A stretch of DNA of 64,000 nt from Boothiomyces macroporosus. Lineage: Eukaryota; Chytridiomycota; Chytridiomycetes; Rhizophydiales; Terramycetaceae. Shown here piece after piece: positions 11,029 to 22,234 of this stretch. The stretch spans positions 1 to 64,000 of the forward strand of contig JADGKB010000047.1 of the NCBI GenBank assembly GCA_027604185.1, given 5' to 3'. Below the pieces are notes generated by a model, which did no database searches, was not told where the DNA came from, and saw only the letters and a list, made by a program, of their open reading frames with translations. Within the stretch, counting starts at the first letter, position 1. Every line of letters starts with the position of its first letter. The position numbers were made by a program, and so were the translations under genes.

Positions 11029-13065
11029 CTATTTTATTTTCTGTTTGGCAAGGCGTTTAGAATTCTTTAGATTAGCATTTTGGATAAGTTTGAAAAACTC
11101 GGTGTCCTTCTCGCTCATAGCGTGTTTTGGTTTTTCTTTTTCGGATTTCACAGACTCTACTTCCATGATAGTACTATTTTTCATTTCTGGAGACTTTGAT
11201 TGTAGTTCTTTTTGCAGCTTGGCGACCATTGCGACCAGTCCCATTCGTTCCTCGCATTCAACTCTCACGGTATCCTTCAAGAACGCGATTTCCGTCTCTT
11301 TTTTAGATAATTTCGATTGCAATTGGATGAGCTGATCTTCTAGAGGCGAAGATGATTTATTTGATAACTCTTCTGTAATCTTTTTGTTTAACTCTGAAAT
11401 TTTCGATTGATAATTACTTTTCTCATGCATGAAACGATCCTATATTAACATCTTTTACTGAGAGTTCTTTCAAGTGTTTTTGAATATCTTGCTCTCTAGA
11501 GTTCCATTTTTCTTCCATTTTTAATTGTATATTGATGTTATGAGATTTCAGCAGTTCGATTTGCTTTACTAGAGATCCTTTAGTTTCAGCAAATTCCTGT
11601 CGTTATTCATTATTATACTTGTTCAAGTTGCTCTTTTAGATGCTCCAGAGCCAGTTCATTTTCTTTTGCTAGAGTCTTTCTTAGATTTAATTCCACTTGT
11701 TCAACTTTTGTGTCACTTTCCCTCTTTAAATCCTCCAAAAACTTTTCCTGCAGTTGCTTGATTCTGCTTTGATGGGCTTCAATAGTTTGGTTCCGTTCTA
11801 TTCTCGCATTGGTCAAACTCGCGTTTAATTCTCTGATGGTTTTCTCCAGCGCTACCATTTGTTCCTTTAATTAAAGAAAGAGATACATCTTTTTTAGCGA
11901 GCGCAAGATGGGCCTTTTGCAAAGCAGAATCATCAGGGATGCGAGGCTCTTGTACCTTTTTTCTCAACTCTTCCGTTTTTATTTCTAGTTCCCTCTAACA
12001 TCAAATTCAAGTACCTCCAGCTTGACATTCTCTCCCTGTAGCATTAGCACTTTCTTTTCGAGGTCTGCGTTGGATGTGTACTCTTTTTCTTTCAATTCAT
12101 TGCATAAATCAAGCAATCTTCGTCGTTCTTGATCCAATTTGGATCTTTCCATTGATAATTCCTGTCTTTTAGTAACATGAAAACCATTATTTCTCTATTT
12201 GCGGAGTTAATTCTATTCTCCAACTCTAGGCAATTTGTTTGCAACCCTTGTGTATATAATTTTTGTCCAGAGAGATGCTCCGCCTGTTCTTTTTTAAACA
12301 CTTGAATATCTTGCAATAATCTATCGCATCTGGTGTTACTTTCACTCAGTTTTATCTTTAAACTCTCGATTTCTTTTGAAAGCACAGTCTCTTTTCCTTT
12401 GAAAACATTCTCTGACTTTGCTTTGTACTTTGAAAGCCGCTCCTCGTACTTTGCAGAGAGAGACTGTGCGAGGTTGGATAGCTGAGCTTTGCAAAACATT
12501 CCAAGTGTTGCTGAAAAGTTTGACTTTACCAGCCCAATAATATGGGCTAGTTCATTTCGCGACTCGATAACATCATACTGAAGGTTCAACAATTTCGCAT
12601 TGTTTTGTTCTTTATACAACCGAAAGTCGGATTCCTTGTTTTTGATTTGTTCTTGACAGGCATTCTCAGTAAACAAATACTTTACCACCGTATCTTTTAA
12701 TTCAAATATTTCCTTATTTCGACTCTCTAGTTCAATGCGCTGTTGTTTTTCTCTTTGCTTGAAATGCTCCAACTGTGCATTCATTATAGTATTTGATTTT
12801 ATCAGCTGTTGCCGTTCATCTTCTAGCTCATCTAAACGCGCAAGAAGCGTTGGATGCTCTTCAGCGTATTTCTTGATTAACAATCCAATACCCTTAGCTT
12901 TGCGCATTCATTCTGCATATCTTTAACGAGCTTCTCCATCTTGTCGTACTTGCTCTGCAGCAAATACGAAATTCCGCAGAATTGGCAGGCCGTATCGCTC
13001 TCAGACATTGCCAATATCTCTTCCGGTAACGGTCGCAATTTGTTTATCTCTTGTGGTGGTGTCAT
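11029..13065 (-). CDS. LEKR1-like coiled-coil protein
   Basis: Six introns (12872-12891, 12162-12184, 11995-12014, 11865-11886, 11597-11618, 11440-11458) give 636 residues. The N-terminus has LPEEI followed by CQFCGISYLLQSKYDKMEK, a short Cys-containing segment that resembles the N-terminus of vertebrate LEKR1; the rest is almost entirely heptad-like coiled coil rich in Glu, Lys, Leu and Gln. LEKR1 relatives are found mainly in ciliated lineages, so a flagellar or basal-body role is my inference, strengthened by the neighbouring NME8 gene. It starts only 51 bp from the ATG of the divergent PP2C gene. Confidence 0.75.
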
Positions 13066-13116
13066 TTACCTATTTGGGAAGTATGAAATTGAATCTTGTT
13101 TTTGCCTTTTTCAAAA

Positions 13117-14205
13117 ATGTCGACGAGGCAAGCGACGAAATATATATTCACACGAGTCAAGAATGCCAAATTTAGATACATTCCAAGACGGTTTCATGCC
13201 TTTAAACCAACTCCGATCCTATTAGAAAAGAAAGAACCTCAAACACCTTCAATTTTGGGCCTCATAGACAAAGTACTTTTTCGCTAAGATAGCCGTTTAC
13301 ACAGTTACCAAAGAGGAAGAGCTTTCGATTTATCACAGGAGCTTCAGCCAAACCCAAGTCAACTGATCTTCCTATTATTCCCAGACCAGTTGACCCATAT
13401 ATTTCAATACAAGTTGGAGAAGATGCATTTTTTCAGCGGTATGATTCAATGGGAGTCGCAGATGGGGTAGGCGGATGGGCAGATGTTAAAGGTAACTCTT
13501 TTATAATCGATGGCGCCAACCCGGCTTTGTATTCGTTAAAATTAATGCATTACGCTGGACAGGAACTGGAGAAATATGACGATTTCAGTGGAGAGATTGA
13601 TTTGACACTACCAGATTACAACTCTGTATCGCCAAAAGACATTTTGAAAAAAAGTTATGAGCTGGTGAATTCAGATGCCAAGAAAGAGAACATTGTTGGC
13701 TCAACCACTGTAATGATACTGTTACTACGAGTACTTTTGTGATTGATGATAGGAAGATGAACTGAGAATCGCAAATATTGGTGATTGCGCCGTAATGGTA
13801 ATCAGAGGCGGCGAGCCAATATTTAGAAGCGAAGAGCAACAGCACTCTTTCAATTTCCCTTTCCAACTCGGAACTGTATCTAGAGATTCCCCAAACGATA
13901 CCCAGACATTTACAGTAAAAATTCAAGAAGGCGATATTGTAGTGCTGGGTTCGGATGGTTTATTTGATAACGTTTTTGATGAAGAGATTGTGGATATCAT
14001 CGCCACTCATACACATTCCAATATCCAGATTAGCGACCCACAGTTAATGGCAGATGCTTTGTTGCAAAAAGCTAGGGCAGTGGCAGAAGATAACCGATAT
14101 GCCACTTCTCCATTTCAAAATAGAGCTATTCAAGAGGGCTTCTACTACCAAGGTGGTAAGGTTGATGATATGACAGTGCTGGTAGGAATAATCAGGTACC
14201 TTTGA
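13117..14205 (+). CDS. PTC7: PTC7/PPTC7-like mitochondrial PP2C phosphatase
   Basis: Two introns (13273-13292, 13731-13752) give 348 residues. The N-terminus is rich in Arg, Lys and hydroxylated residues with few acids (MSTRQATKYIFTRVKNAKF), typical of a mitochondrial targeting sequence. Metal-binding motifs of the PP2C fold are present: ADGVGGW, GSDGLFDN and VDDMTVLVG. This pattern matches the PTC7/PPTC7 branch, which in yeast and mammals dephosphorylates mitochondrial proteins including the coenzyme Q biosynthesis regulator Coq7. I chose the ATG at 13117, not one seven codons upstream, because it opens the basic targeting segment. A short insertion after ADVK (about 7 residues) relative to typical family members is present in frame. 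Confidence 0.92.
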
Positions 14206-14290
14206 TTAATATAGTGTGAATGAAGATAGTCCAGACAGGAGATGATGTGCATTAATATAGTTGACCCCTTTAAAATACAAATACTATATA

Positions 14291-15265
14291 TTATAACGTA
14301 AAAAATCTCACTTTTTTGTCTTGGCGATGTTTGCGCAATTGCTGCCACCGATAATTTAACCGCAACCGTACTAATAACAATGTACTACAAAGTGCTTTTA
14401 CTCTTTTATCCGCAATCAACAACTGGACCAAGTCCATGCTTCTATTTTTCCGTGCATAACATAATGCTTCATTATAATTTGCTGACGGATCAACTCTACT
14501 ATCCTGTAATAACAATGAAACTATTTCTCGATGTCCATGATACGTTGCCCATATTATCGCTTCATTGTGTTTATCACTCGGGTCAACCAATGGATGTGCT
14601 AATAATAGTTTGACTATGGCTATATGGCCACATTTACAAGCCGATATAATAGACTGGTTTTCTTTTGCGCTCGGATCTACTCTAGAATCTTGCAATAACA
14701 ATTTGACTATTTGAATATGGCCCATTGAACTCGCTCTTCTGATAGCAAAGTTATTGTCGATTGAAGGATCCATATTCGTGTATTCCAGCAGCATTCGAGT
14801 CATTGGCAAGTTACCATTTCCCACTGCCCAGTGTAAAATCGTATCGCAGTTGGCATACCGAGATTCAAGCCGCATTGCTTTATGTCGTAGTATCATCAAG
14901 ACAATGTCAGAAAAGCCGTTTTCATTCGCAAACCACATTGCGATATTATAATTCGCATTTGGATCTATATCCTGTTCCAATAGATATTCCACTATTCCGC
15001 TGTATCCGTTCTTGCAAGCCGAGGTAAAACATGGCTGTAATATACTTGGATTTGGTTTAATTTTCTGCATAAAGTAAATAAAATCACTTGTATTTCCAGC
15101 TTCCAGAGCGTTTCTAAGTTGCTGGTTCGGGAATACATGGCGTTTTATCCTTGAGAGTGAGGTGTGTAGCTGCCGTGAAGTCTGCATCAGCTTGAGGAAG
15201 GTATCTGGAGCATCAATGTACTGGACAATCAACAGCAGCAATTCTGGACAGAGGTTATTAATCAT
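14291..15265 (-). CDS. F-box-like and ankyrin-repeat protein
   Basis: An intronless frame of 324 residues starts at the ATG of MINNLCPELLLLIVQYID. Residues 1-45 look like an F-box (L-P-E-L pattern, then a hydrophobic helix and SRQLH). From residue 50 on there are about seven ankyrin-type repeats; three carry the near-identical element LLLQDSRVDPS or LLLAHPLVDPS, which suggests recent repeat duplication. F-box/ankyrin proteins usually act as substrate receptors of SCF ubiquitin ligases, and large families occur in several zoosporic fungi. The C-terminus ends in a basic stretch. The target is unknown. Confidence 0.8.
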   Translation of the reverse strand: MINNLCPELLLLIVQYIDAPDTFLKLMQTSRQLHTSLSRIKRHVFPNQQLRNALEAGNTSDFIYFMQKIKPNPSILQPCFTSACKNGYSGIVEYLLEQDIDPNANYNIAMWFANENGFSDIVLMILRHKAMRLESRYANCDTILHWAVGNGNLPMTRMLLEYTNMDPSIDNNFAIRRASSMGHIQIVKLLLQDSRVDPSAKENQSIISACKCGHIAIVKLLLAHPLVDPSDKHNEAIIWATYHGHREIVSLLLQDSRVDPSANYNEALCYARKNRSMDLVQLLIADKRVKALCSTLLLVRLRLNYRWQQLRKHRQDKKVRFFTL

Positions 15266-15329
15266 TGTAAAAAAGATTTGCAAAATTGGCGCTTGAAAAA
15301 GAATTAAAGAGTCGTTGATTGTCGGTGAG

Positions 15330-15562
15330 ATTGATTACCATAAAGAGTTTCAATGCGGAAACGGGGATTGGCTTGGATGTTCAGTTAGATCCTAAATCGT
15401 TATCGACTTGCTGGGAATACTTTCAGTGGTCACCATCCACTACAGTAAGGCATGTTACTACAGTCTGAGAGTAGACCAAAACGGAATATAACTCTTGAAC
15501 CTGATGGTTGGAGCATAGTAACTTGCAGTGACAACACTCTATTAATTGGTATACAGTGACTT
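15330..15562 (+). pseudogene. Possible gene remnant with an intron-like 19-mer
   Basis: A plus-strand frame without an ATG reads through about 15 codons ending QWSPSTT, meets the 19-mer GTAAGGCATGTTACTACAG, and continues in frame as SESRPKRNITLEPDGWSIV to a stop at 15562 if that 19-mer is removed. The 19-mer has the genome's intron signature. I found no start codon in frame and no upstream exon, so this may be a decayed gene or a missed first exon. No family is recognised. Confidence 0.25.
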
Positions 15563-15628
15563 ATGGTACTGGTAATTTTGCCAATACCAAACTGTCCACA
15601 AATATCTAGAAAGTCAACATTAATTTAT

Positions 15629-15871
15629 TTACAAGTTGTATACAGACTTTTTTATAGTTGGCCCAAACGAATCGTCCACCACTTTCTTTGTAAGCGGATC
15701 ATACCTAGTCCACTCCAACCTCTTTGCTCTCTCCTGTCGAGCTTTCAACAGAGACGCAAACGCTGTAATGACAAGCGAAATAAATAAGAATGTAATTACA
15801 AATCCAATAATCAGAACCAGTATGTTTCCTTGACTGATTGATGATCTGTTGAACAACTGATCGATAGACAT
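15629..15871 (-). CDS. Small tail-anchored or single-pass membrane protein
   Basis: From the ATG at 15871 (MSIDQLFNRSS) this encodes 80 residues with one transmembrane helix (ILVLIIGFVITFLFISLVIT) and a basic, aromatic C-terminal tail (LEWTRYDPLTKKVV). An in-frame ATG at 16000 would add 43 residues, but these look less protein-like and contain a TATATAA-like element just upstream of the nearer start, so I prefer the short form. No family recognised. Confidence 0.5.
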   Translation of the reverse strand: MSIDQLFNRSSISQGNILVLIIGFVITFLFISLVITAFASLLKARQERAKRLEWTRYDPLTKKVVDDSFGPTIKKSVYNL

Positions 15872-16353
15872 TTTTAATTTTCGAGAGTTGTCTGTTGGGT
15901 TATATACCCCTGAGCACCGGAGTTGCCTTTTTTTGATTGCCGCGTATGACTTCATTGTCAGCTGGATTTTCAGGGGGAGCCAGAGTTTCATTTTTGACAT
16001 GACATTAATAGTGTGGATTAAATTAGTATAGTGCTGATATAAACAGTCGATATTCTCTTTCTTGTTGGCTGGCCGTTTTTAATTTTGATTCATGGCCCAC
16101 TCAACTAACTGATTCAGCCGCAAATTATTTTCCGTGAGTTTAGTGGAAATATACTAGAGATGCATGGTAAATTTGTCGCCATTGACAGCGAGAGCGATAT
16201 CACTTTTATACGCAGTAATGGGAATATATGTAGCACTAATTTAAATAAGCTGTGATGCAAATTATAAAAGAAATTTATATTAGAATAATCCAGCATTAGC
16301 TAGCAAGTATCTTTGCTGTTCTACCAAATCGTCATTACTATGTTAGAAATTAA
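15872..16353. other. Intergenic, nothing recognised
   Basis: This stretch between the small membrane-protein gene and the 3' end of the RasGEF gene holds only short open frames and AT-rich sequence. It probably contains the promoter of the small gene and the 3' UTR of the RasGEF gene. Confidence 0.5.
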
Positions 16354-19172
16354 TTACTGTAGCCCTTCGTGCATCAAAGACAAGTTTTCCATTTCTCTCT
16401 CTGATCGCTTTGTCATGATTTGATCATGTAAAAATGCTTCAATTTCAGCAACTACTCTGAGATAATATGGAGCATTGAATTTCAGCTGGAGATGAAGAAT
16501 GTCATAAGTCTTGTTCATTTTGTTAAAGTTGATGTGACTGGATACATGTGACTTTGTTAGTACCGTATCGTTCAAGAGTGTGAGATCTTGTAGGTAGATT
16601 CCAATAAACGGTATGCATGGTGGTGTTGATCTGTTTAATGTTGATTTGTATACTGAAAAGTTGTTGTCTGAAGACATTAAATGGCGAAGTGCTTTTAAAA
16701 CATCGTGGTACTTTGAACTTAGTTCTTTCCATGTGCGAGACTGTCTTGCCAATTTTTCTGAATTGAACGCAGCCAAAATCGCCATTAAACCGCTGTAATT
16801 GTTTAGTGATGCACAACGCTAAGTTAAAAAGTTGGTTACATCTGCAACTGCTAGGAAAAACCCAACCATCCTTGCTCTTTTCCTTACGTCAGATACATTG
16901 AGAATACTCCAAGTTACCCATTCAGTTATATGGTTAGAAAACCCAATCAACAAGTCTATGTTCTTTGAAACTGGCTGACGAAGACCCCAAGACTTTGCCA
17001 ACAACTCTGCAACATTAATCTCTTTGAATATTTTGAATTCCATCATTGTAATTTGGCGAGCAACTTCCAACGGATCAATTTCAGATAGTTTGAATTTCTT
17101 TAAATTCTTTGGGAGAATCGAATCTGGCATTTTATCCTTTTGTAGTGCCGATTGTGGTTGGAATGGTTGGAAACCAGAAGTTCTCCTTTTGTCAATCAAT
17201 CGGAGGAGCGCAGTTGAAGATACCGTCATTGCACTTTTCATGGTTTTGTCGGTAAATCCAGCAACTTGGTTAAGAGTGAAGCGATCTTCATCAGTATCTA
17301 TAGCATAGGTCTCTACCCAGGTTTTTAGTACACCATATACTCTTTGTCTTACAACTTTTTGTTTGCGTTCTATCCACACAATCTCTTCATCTGCAGTGAG
17401 TCCTGATGGCATAGGAATATTGAATCTATCAAACAGTAATCCAAATAGTTCTTGATTACTTGTGAATGATCTATAAGTCATCATAAAAGTAGTCAAGTAT
17501 CTTAAATCAACTACCCCTTCATGGGTGGTAAGGCGATCGACAAGAGCCTTGATTGTGCCACTAACAACTAAGCCATCATTGCTGATAACAATATCCTGTG
17601 TTTGATAATCCTGCGCCAAGTACCAAGCATTAGAGGAAACTTTGGATGCAGCTGATATATTTGACACCCTTCTCCCTTCCACAGAGTATCTTCCTTGGTC
17701 AGAAGATAGGCGAGAATTGCGAATGGATACCGAAATATTTTGAAAGTCTGTTCCGGGACTTCCCACTGGAGAATCAAATGCGAGAGAAGGTCTTTTATCA
17801 GAACTTCCAGAATACGGAAATGAATTTGTACTTTCAGCTGCAGAGTATGGAATAGGTGAAGAAGGTTGAATTGAATTTCTGTTGTGATTAGCTTCATTAA
17901 ACGTCAGTGAAGCTGCGTGTCTAAGACCTCTACTTGCCAACTTAGGCGCAGGCGCACTGTGCTGATCAATGTAATTTTGTAAAGTAGAATTCTCCATGTT
18001 TTCTTTTTCTTCAATCAAGAATTTGGTAGAGATAAGCAAGTCTTTAACTGCCTTGTTCACCAATTCAACAGATATCAGAATTTGGTCCACACTCGCTGAT
18101 TTCGATTTTGTTGATAAATCAGTTACGCAATTTAACAGTGTCAATCTGTTTACTTTAAAGTCGACAGTCAAATCTTCAAATAGTGAATCCAACGGAATAT
18201 CATCGACAATTGACAGGAAATTACCAGCAGTTTTGATAATATCTTGAACAGCGGTATCTAATGAAGCTCCAGATAGTCTTGTAGTAAGCTGGTTAAGGTT
18301 TTTAACATATTGAATTTCAAAATATCCAATCATATCAACCAAGCTGATAACTAATTCCTCTAATTTCGCAACCATATTGGTATTTTGATTACCAAAATCT
18401 TTTTGATATTGCAGCAATTCTTCCGCTGGAGGATGAACTATTTTGATATTTAATGCACCACATTCAGTAGCAAACTGCCTAACACCGCCAATTAATTCTT
18501 GGCACGCTTGTAGTAATTGATCCTGTGCTTCAGGCGGAGGCCAGACAGTAGCCGCCAATTTCGCCGCTAGAATAAGTCTCCCATTCCAATTGATTATAGT
18601 TGCTTGAAGTTGCTTCAATTGGGGATAATCACTGTATACCCAACTGTTAGGGTCTGCCATATTGGATGCATGTAACATGATTCTAATAGCTTCTACTACA
18701 GTTGAAGTATCTTGGATGTATGATTCCTTCTTGTCTTCATGTACATCCTTTATAAGAGCCTTGATTTTGGAAATAATAAAGACAGAGAGTCCGCCCCAAG
18801 TGAAAACGATATTTGACGATGATATTTCTCCATCAGTAAATTCGTCAAAGTTGTTTGAAACAGGTTTAATTTTAAAAGACTTGCCTGTCCTTGTAGGTTT
18901 GATTCCCCAGTTTCCAGGCACACCAGAGGCCAATTCCTGTTCATTTGGCTCCGGCAAAACATCTTCAATCTTTAATTCTGGTTGCGTAACATAGTTTGAA
19001 GGAAACCTAGCATTAACAATAGTAACCATCCTCGCTTGTTGTTTAGCATTCCATCCCACCAGCCAGAAGGCAATCTTTGAAGGACTTGAATAACATCCCC
19101 CTGGATGAATGAGAGTCCACTCTCTTCCGAAGATTCATAGTCGTAGAGAGCGACCACTAATATTTCTCTCAT
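16354..19172 (-). CDS. SH3-domain Ras guanine-nucleotide exchange factor (Cdc25-type)
   Basis: Two introns (19007-19026, 16819-16839) give 925 residues from the ATG at 19172, directly before the SH3 domain; an upstream in-frame start is less likely. Residues 1-60 are an SH3 domain (VVALYDYESS..GWWDG..GWFPSNYV) split by the first intron inside the conserved GWFPSNYV. A long helical region and a Ser/Pro-rich linker follow. The REM domain (about 490-600) contains VVDLRYLTTFMMTYRSF, and the catalytic RasGEF domain (about 660-900) contains DPLEVARQITMMEF and, across the second intron, VADRCASLNNYSGLMAI. This is the architecture of S. cerevisiae Cdc25 and S. pombe Ste6, which load Ras with GTP at the plasma membrane to drive cAMP or MAPK signalling. 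Confidence 0.95.
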
Positions 19173-19567
19173 ATTTTTTAGTGAAAAGCTTAAGCCACAT
19201 TTCTTGCTGCTCGTTTGCCACTTTGAATGCCCTTTTGTGAAAACATACAGGCTCAATGCTGTCCTTTAAAGGGGAAAGTGGTTGAATGCCAAGGTCCCCA
19301 ATCGCTATTCATCAGCCCTTTTGCAACTGGAATTTGCAGTTGTATTTTCATCTGTGGTAGCACAAGAAAGTGGTCACAAGACTACAAACAGGAAGAATAC
19401 AGCAGCATTCAATTACAGGATTAATGAATTTCCTGTTATTTGGAATTGGTTTTATTTTGAATTTCCGATCAGGGTTGAGTTTTGGCAGTAAATGCAGTTC
19501 AAGAGAATATAGATTGGTGTAATTAGGGTTTCTAGATTCTTATTGAATTTCAGGACTTTTTTTGAAA
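19173..19567. other. Intergenic between divergent genes
   Basis: About 395 bases between the RasGEF and USE1-like start codons. I see short frames only, none with conserved features. It presumably holds two back-to-back promoters. Confidence 0.5.
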
Positions 19568-20257
19568 ATGTTGAGCACCAGTGAATGCAAATCTCTTTTG
19601 AAATATTTACAAACCAAGCCAATAAAAACCAAGCACGAAGAGCAAAAACTGAAATCCACCCTCGCTTATTTAGAGACAGTGTTACCGGAAGATCTTGGAG
19701 TGATTAGAGAGCTGAAAAACAAGATTTCAGAACCAAAAGAACCGCAAGTTAGAAAGCAGACAATTGAAGAGCGATTAGGAATGAATATCTCTCCGGAGCG
19801 GATAGAGCTGTTAAAGCAAGTTAAATTTAAAGGAATGAAACCGACTTTGGCTCAGAAAAAGAAGGAACTCTTGAAGGATCAAATCGTAATGGATAAAAGC
19901 GAGGAAGAATTAACTGAAATATTGGCTCAGCAATCCAAGCAGCTGCTTAACTCGACTCTTCAATTCAATCAGAAACTGAAAGAAGACAAGGAGCACTTGG
20001 ACTCACTCGACAACAAGATTCAAGATACCACAGCAAAAGTGCAGTCTTCGAGAAAAGGAATGAAAGAAATAACAAAAAGCACTTGGACTACCACGATTAT
20101 GATTTGGATAAGTGTTCTATTGGCTATACTTGTGATGGCCTGGATGCTGATTTACATGCGACTGGTTTCCCCATCAAAAGTAAAGTATGTCAAGGAAACA
20201 ATTACCGCTACCATAGAGACAACTGCTACGCCAGTAGTTGACCACAATGAACTTTAA
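19568..20257 (+). CDS. USE1: USE1-like Qc-SNARE, C-terminally anchored
   Basis: An intronless 229-residue protein. The N-terminal two thirds is charged and helical; a SNARE-like heptad region (about residues 125-170) is followed by a transmembrane helix (TTTIMIWISVLLAILVMAWM) and a short lumenal tail, which is longer than in most SNAREs. The order and size fit USE1/Slt1, the ER SNARE for retrograde Golgi-to-ER fusion. The assignment rests on architecture and general similarity, not on a decisive motif, so another tail-anchored coiled-coil SNARE is possible. Confidence 0.65.
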   Translation: MLSTSECKSLLKYLQTKPIKTKHEEQKLKSTLAYLETVLPEDLGVIRELKNKISEPKEPQVRKQTIEERLGMNISPERIELLKQVKFKGMKPTLAQKKKELLKDQIVMDKSEEELTEILAQQSKQLLNSTLQFNQKLKEDKEHLDSLDNKIQDTTAKVQSSRKGMKEITKSTWTTTIMIWISVLLAILVMAWMLIYMRLVSPSKVKYVKETITATIETTATPVVDHNEL

Positions 20258-20775
20258 TAAATATCACCAGACCTCCGTTAACTTGAAGGGAGGATAAACT
20301 GGCTTGCCGTTAATTTTTAATCTCAATTTGGATTACCAACCTATTTTTAGAATTTCGATCGCAAGAATTTGAGTTTCACATGTGGTTAGCCCAAACCAGT
20401 TTTCCTATTTCAAAAGCCATTTGCGCTACACAGCTCTCAAACATCACACTAATAATAATCGTACAATAACCCTGGGACCCTAAATGTTCTGTTTTTAATT
20501 CTTTTGCGATTAGCAACGGTGATTTCAGATTTATTTCGGAATTTTACCGCCAGTTTGAACCAAACGTGGGTCCTGAATTTAAAAAGTTTTGTGGCCATGT
20601 TCAGGTTTTCAAAACTGTTTGATATTCCAAAGAAAGGTTGGGCGTAGCGAATGAAATATTGACTGATTCAACTAATTTTGGGTATAGATGGAGTTGGAGG
20701 AAATTATTCTTTAGGTTTATACAAGTGGCTTTTCTTTCAATTACCATATTGATCCGTATTTGGTACATATTGCGG
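20258..20775. other. Intergenic, no gene recognised
   Basis: About 518 bases. An ATG near 20598 opens a frame of about 14 codons, which could be a first exon of the following gene, but I could not join it with a typical intron. No RNA gene or repeat seen. Confidence 0.45.
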
Positions 20776-21795
20776 ATGAGTTTCCGTTTTAACTCAATGC
20801 CAGAGAATATAGAAAATTCCTGTATTAAAAGCGACTTTGCTTACAAGGAATACTATGCAGATATTCAACAAATATTTTCTGAAGACTTGCCTTCAAAGAG
20901 AAAATATACTTCAGACTTTAAATTCTACCGTAACGTAGGAGAAGGTAATATTAAAATGAAGAAATTTAAAGAACTTCCTAGTCTACCTGTGCGTGAATCA
21001 ATTTCCCCACTGGTGGATTTTACTGCTCCATACACTGATAATCCTTTCATATCAACCGGCCAAAATACAATGAATCAAAGTGCATTCCTTCCACTTACAC
21101 TCCAAGATGCCATTTGCAATGAACCATTGTTTGGTTCTGATCAAATTACTCCACTTGCTCCTCCTGATGACAGCATTGATAACTACCTTGCTGCAATGTT
21201 TGCACCACTCCCTAGTACCCCACTTCAATTCACAGAAAATATCCAAGGTCTTCTCACTCCAAACAGTGTCCCGCTGCCTACTTTTGACATTAGCAATCTG
21301 TTCCAAACTCCAAAGCAAAATGTAGCTAGTAATGATACTACATTATGGACTGATTCCAATGACTTTTTTGCTGAATTGGTTGCTGATACTAGTTCAAACA
21401 ATGTGGAAACTAAACCAAATGATAAGCTTGGTCAAGATGAGCTGGCTTTTTGGAACTCATCATTCCCTGTCCATCCAACATTCCCTCTCTCTCCTCCAAG
21501 CTCTATTACAGAAGATTTAAAACCAACATATCCAAAAGTAAGAACATCAAAGAGAAAGTACAAGCAACAACCCCCAAATTCAAGCACCAAACTTAAACCT
21601 ATCACTAGATTTGTTAGATTTTGGAAGCCGCTATGGAAAGAAAGATTCCCTGAAAAATCACCCAGATATGTATTCAGTAGAATTATGGCGATGCTTCAGA
21701 AAGAACAGGCTAATGATCCACACTACCTCTCATCGTGGGAACAAGGACCTCCAGCAAATATGGATGTATCCAAATATATCGCAAAATACATGTAG
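20776..21795 (+). CDS. Ser/Pro-rich protein with basic C-terminal region, unknown
   Basis: An intronless frame of 339 residues from the first ATG (MSFRFNSMPENIENSC). The frame is open further upstream without another ATG, so the true start could lie in an unseen exon. The middle is low-complexity, rich in Pro, Ser, Thr and Asp with short acidic-hydrophobic patches such as DSIDNYLAAMF and DFFAELVAD that look like activation-domain segments. A basic stretch KVRTSKRKYKQ is followed by an aromatic, conserved-looking C-terminus (RFVRFWKPLWKERFPEKSP). A transcriptional regulator is a reasonable guess, but I recognise no DNA-binding domain. Confidence 0.6.
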   Translation: MSFRFNSMPENIENSCIKSDFAYKEYYADIQQIFSEDLPSKRKYTSDFKFYRNVGEGNIKMKKFKELPSLPVRESISPLVDFTAPYTDNPFISTGQNTMNQSAFLPLTLQDAICNEPLFGSDQITPLAPPDDSIDNYLAAMFAPLPSTPLQFTENIQGLLTPNSVPLPTFDISNLFQTPKQNVASNDTTLWTDSNDFFAELVADTSSNNVETKPNDKLGQDELAFWNSSFPVHPTFPLSPPSSITEDLKPTYPKVRTSKRKYKQQPPNSSTKLKPITRFVRFWKPLWKERFPEKSPRYVFSRIMAMLQKEQANDPHYLSSWEQGPPANMDVSKYIAKYM

Positions 21796-21879
21796 CCAAA
21801 GAAATAAAGAACCAATAAGTGGCATTTATTGTTTATATTTGATCCAATTATTTGGGAATCAAAAGAAAATGATCCGAAA

Positions 21880-22142
21880 ATGAATAGCAAGAATTATTTA
21901 GTCTCAGCAATAAGAATAAGAGCAATCACAGGAATCTTGTTAATGTCACGGCGCTTCTTTTGCTGCAATCTTTGTGTGGGAAACAGAGCCCAAAGCCTGA
22001 GTTACACAAACTCTATCAACGAAATAACAACCACAAAGAACTCTCAAGGGCCTCTGTACAGGAAATCCCTTTTGCTGAATACAAGAATTTTTATGCATCG
22101 GATACTCAGTCAGACGATCTCTCTTGCTTGAAACACCCTTAA
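21880..22142 (+). CDS. Possible small two-exon gene
   Basis: An ATG at 21880 opens MNSKNYL, then a 20-nt segment at 21901-21920 with GT..AG ends can be removed to continue in frame to a stop at 22142, giving 80 residues. The downstream part (KQSPKPELHKLYQRNNNHKE..) has protein-like composition. The donor GTCTC is atypical for this genome, and no homologue is recognised, so this is tentative. Confidence 0.3.
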
Positions 22143-22234
22143 AAATTAAAAAAAAACAAAAAAATAAGAGTTTTGAAAGTATTTGCTAAGCCACAAGTGG
22201 AAAGTAAAAAATCACAGCCTCGAAAACTTTAGTA

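Noticed and set aside
13485..13520. Possible intron after ADVK in the PTC7-like gene
   Set aside because: GTAACTC starts like a donor, but no AG lies at 19-23 nt and the frame is open without splicing.
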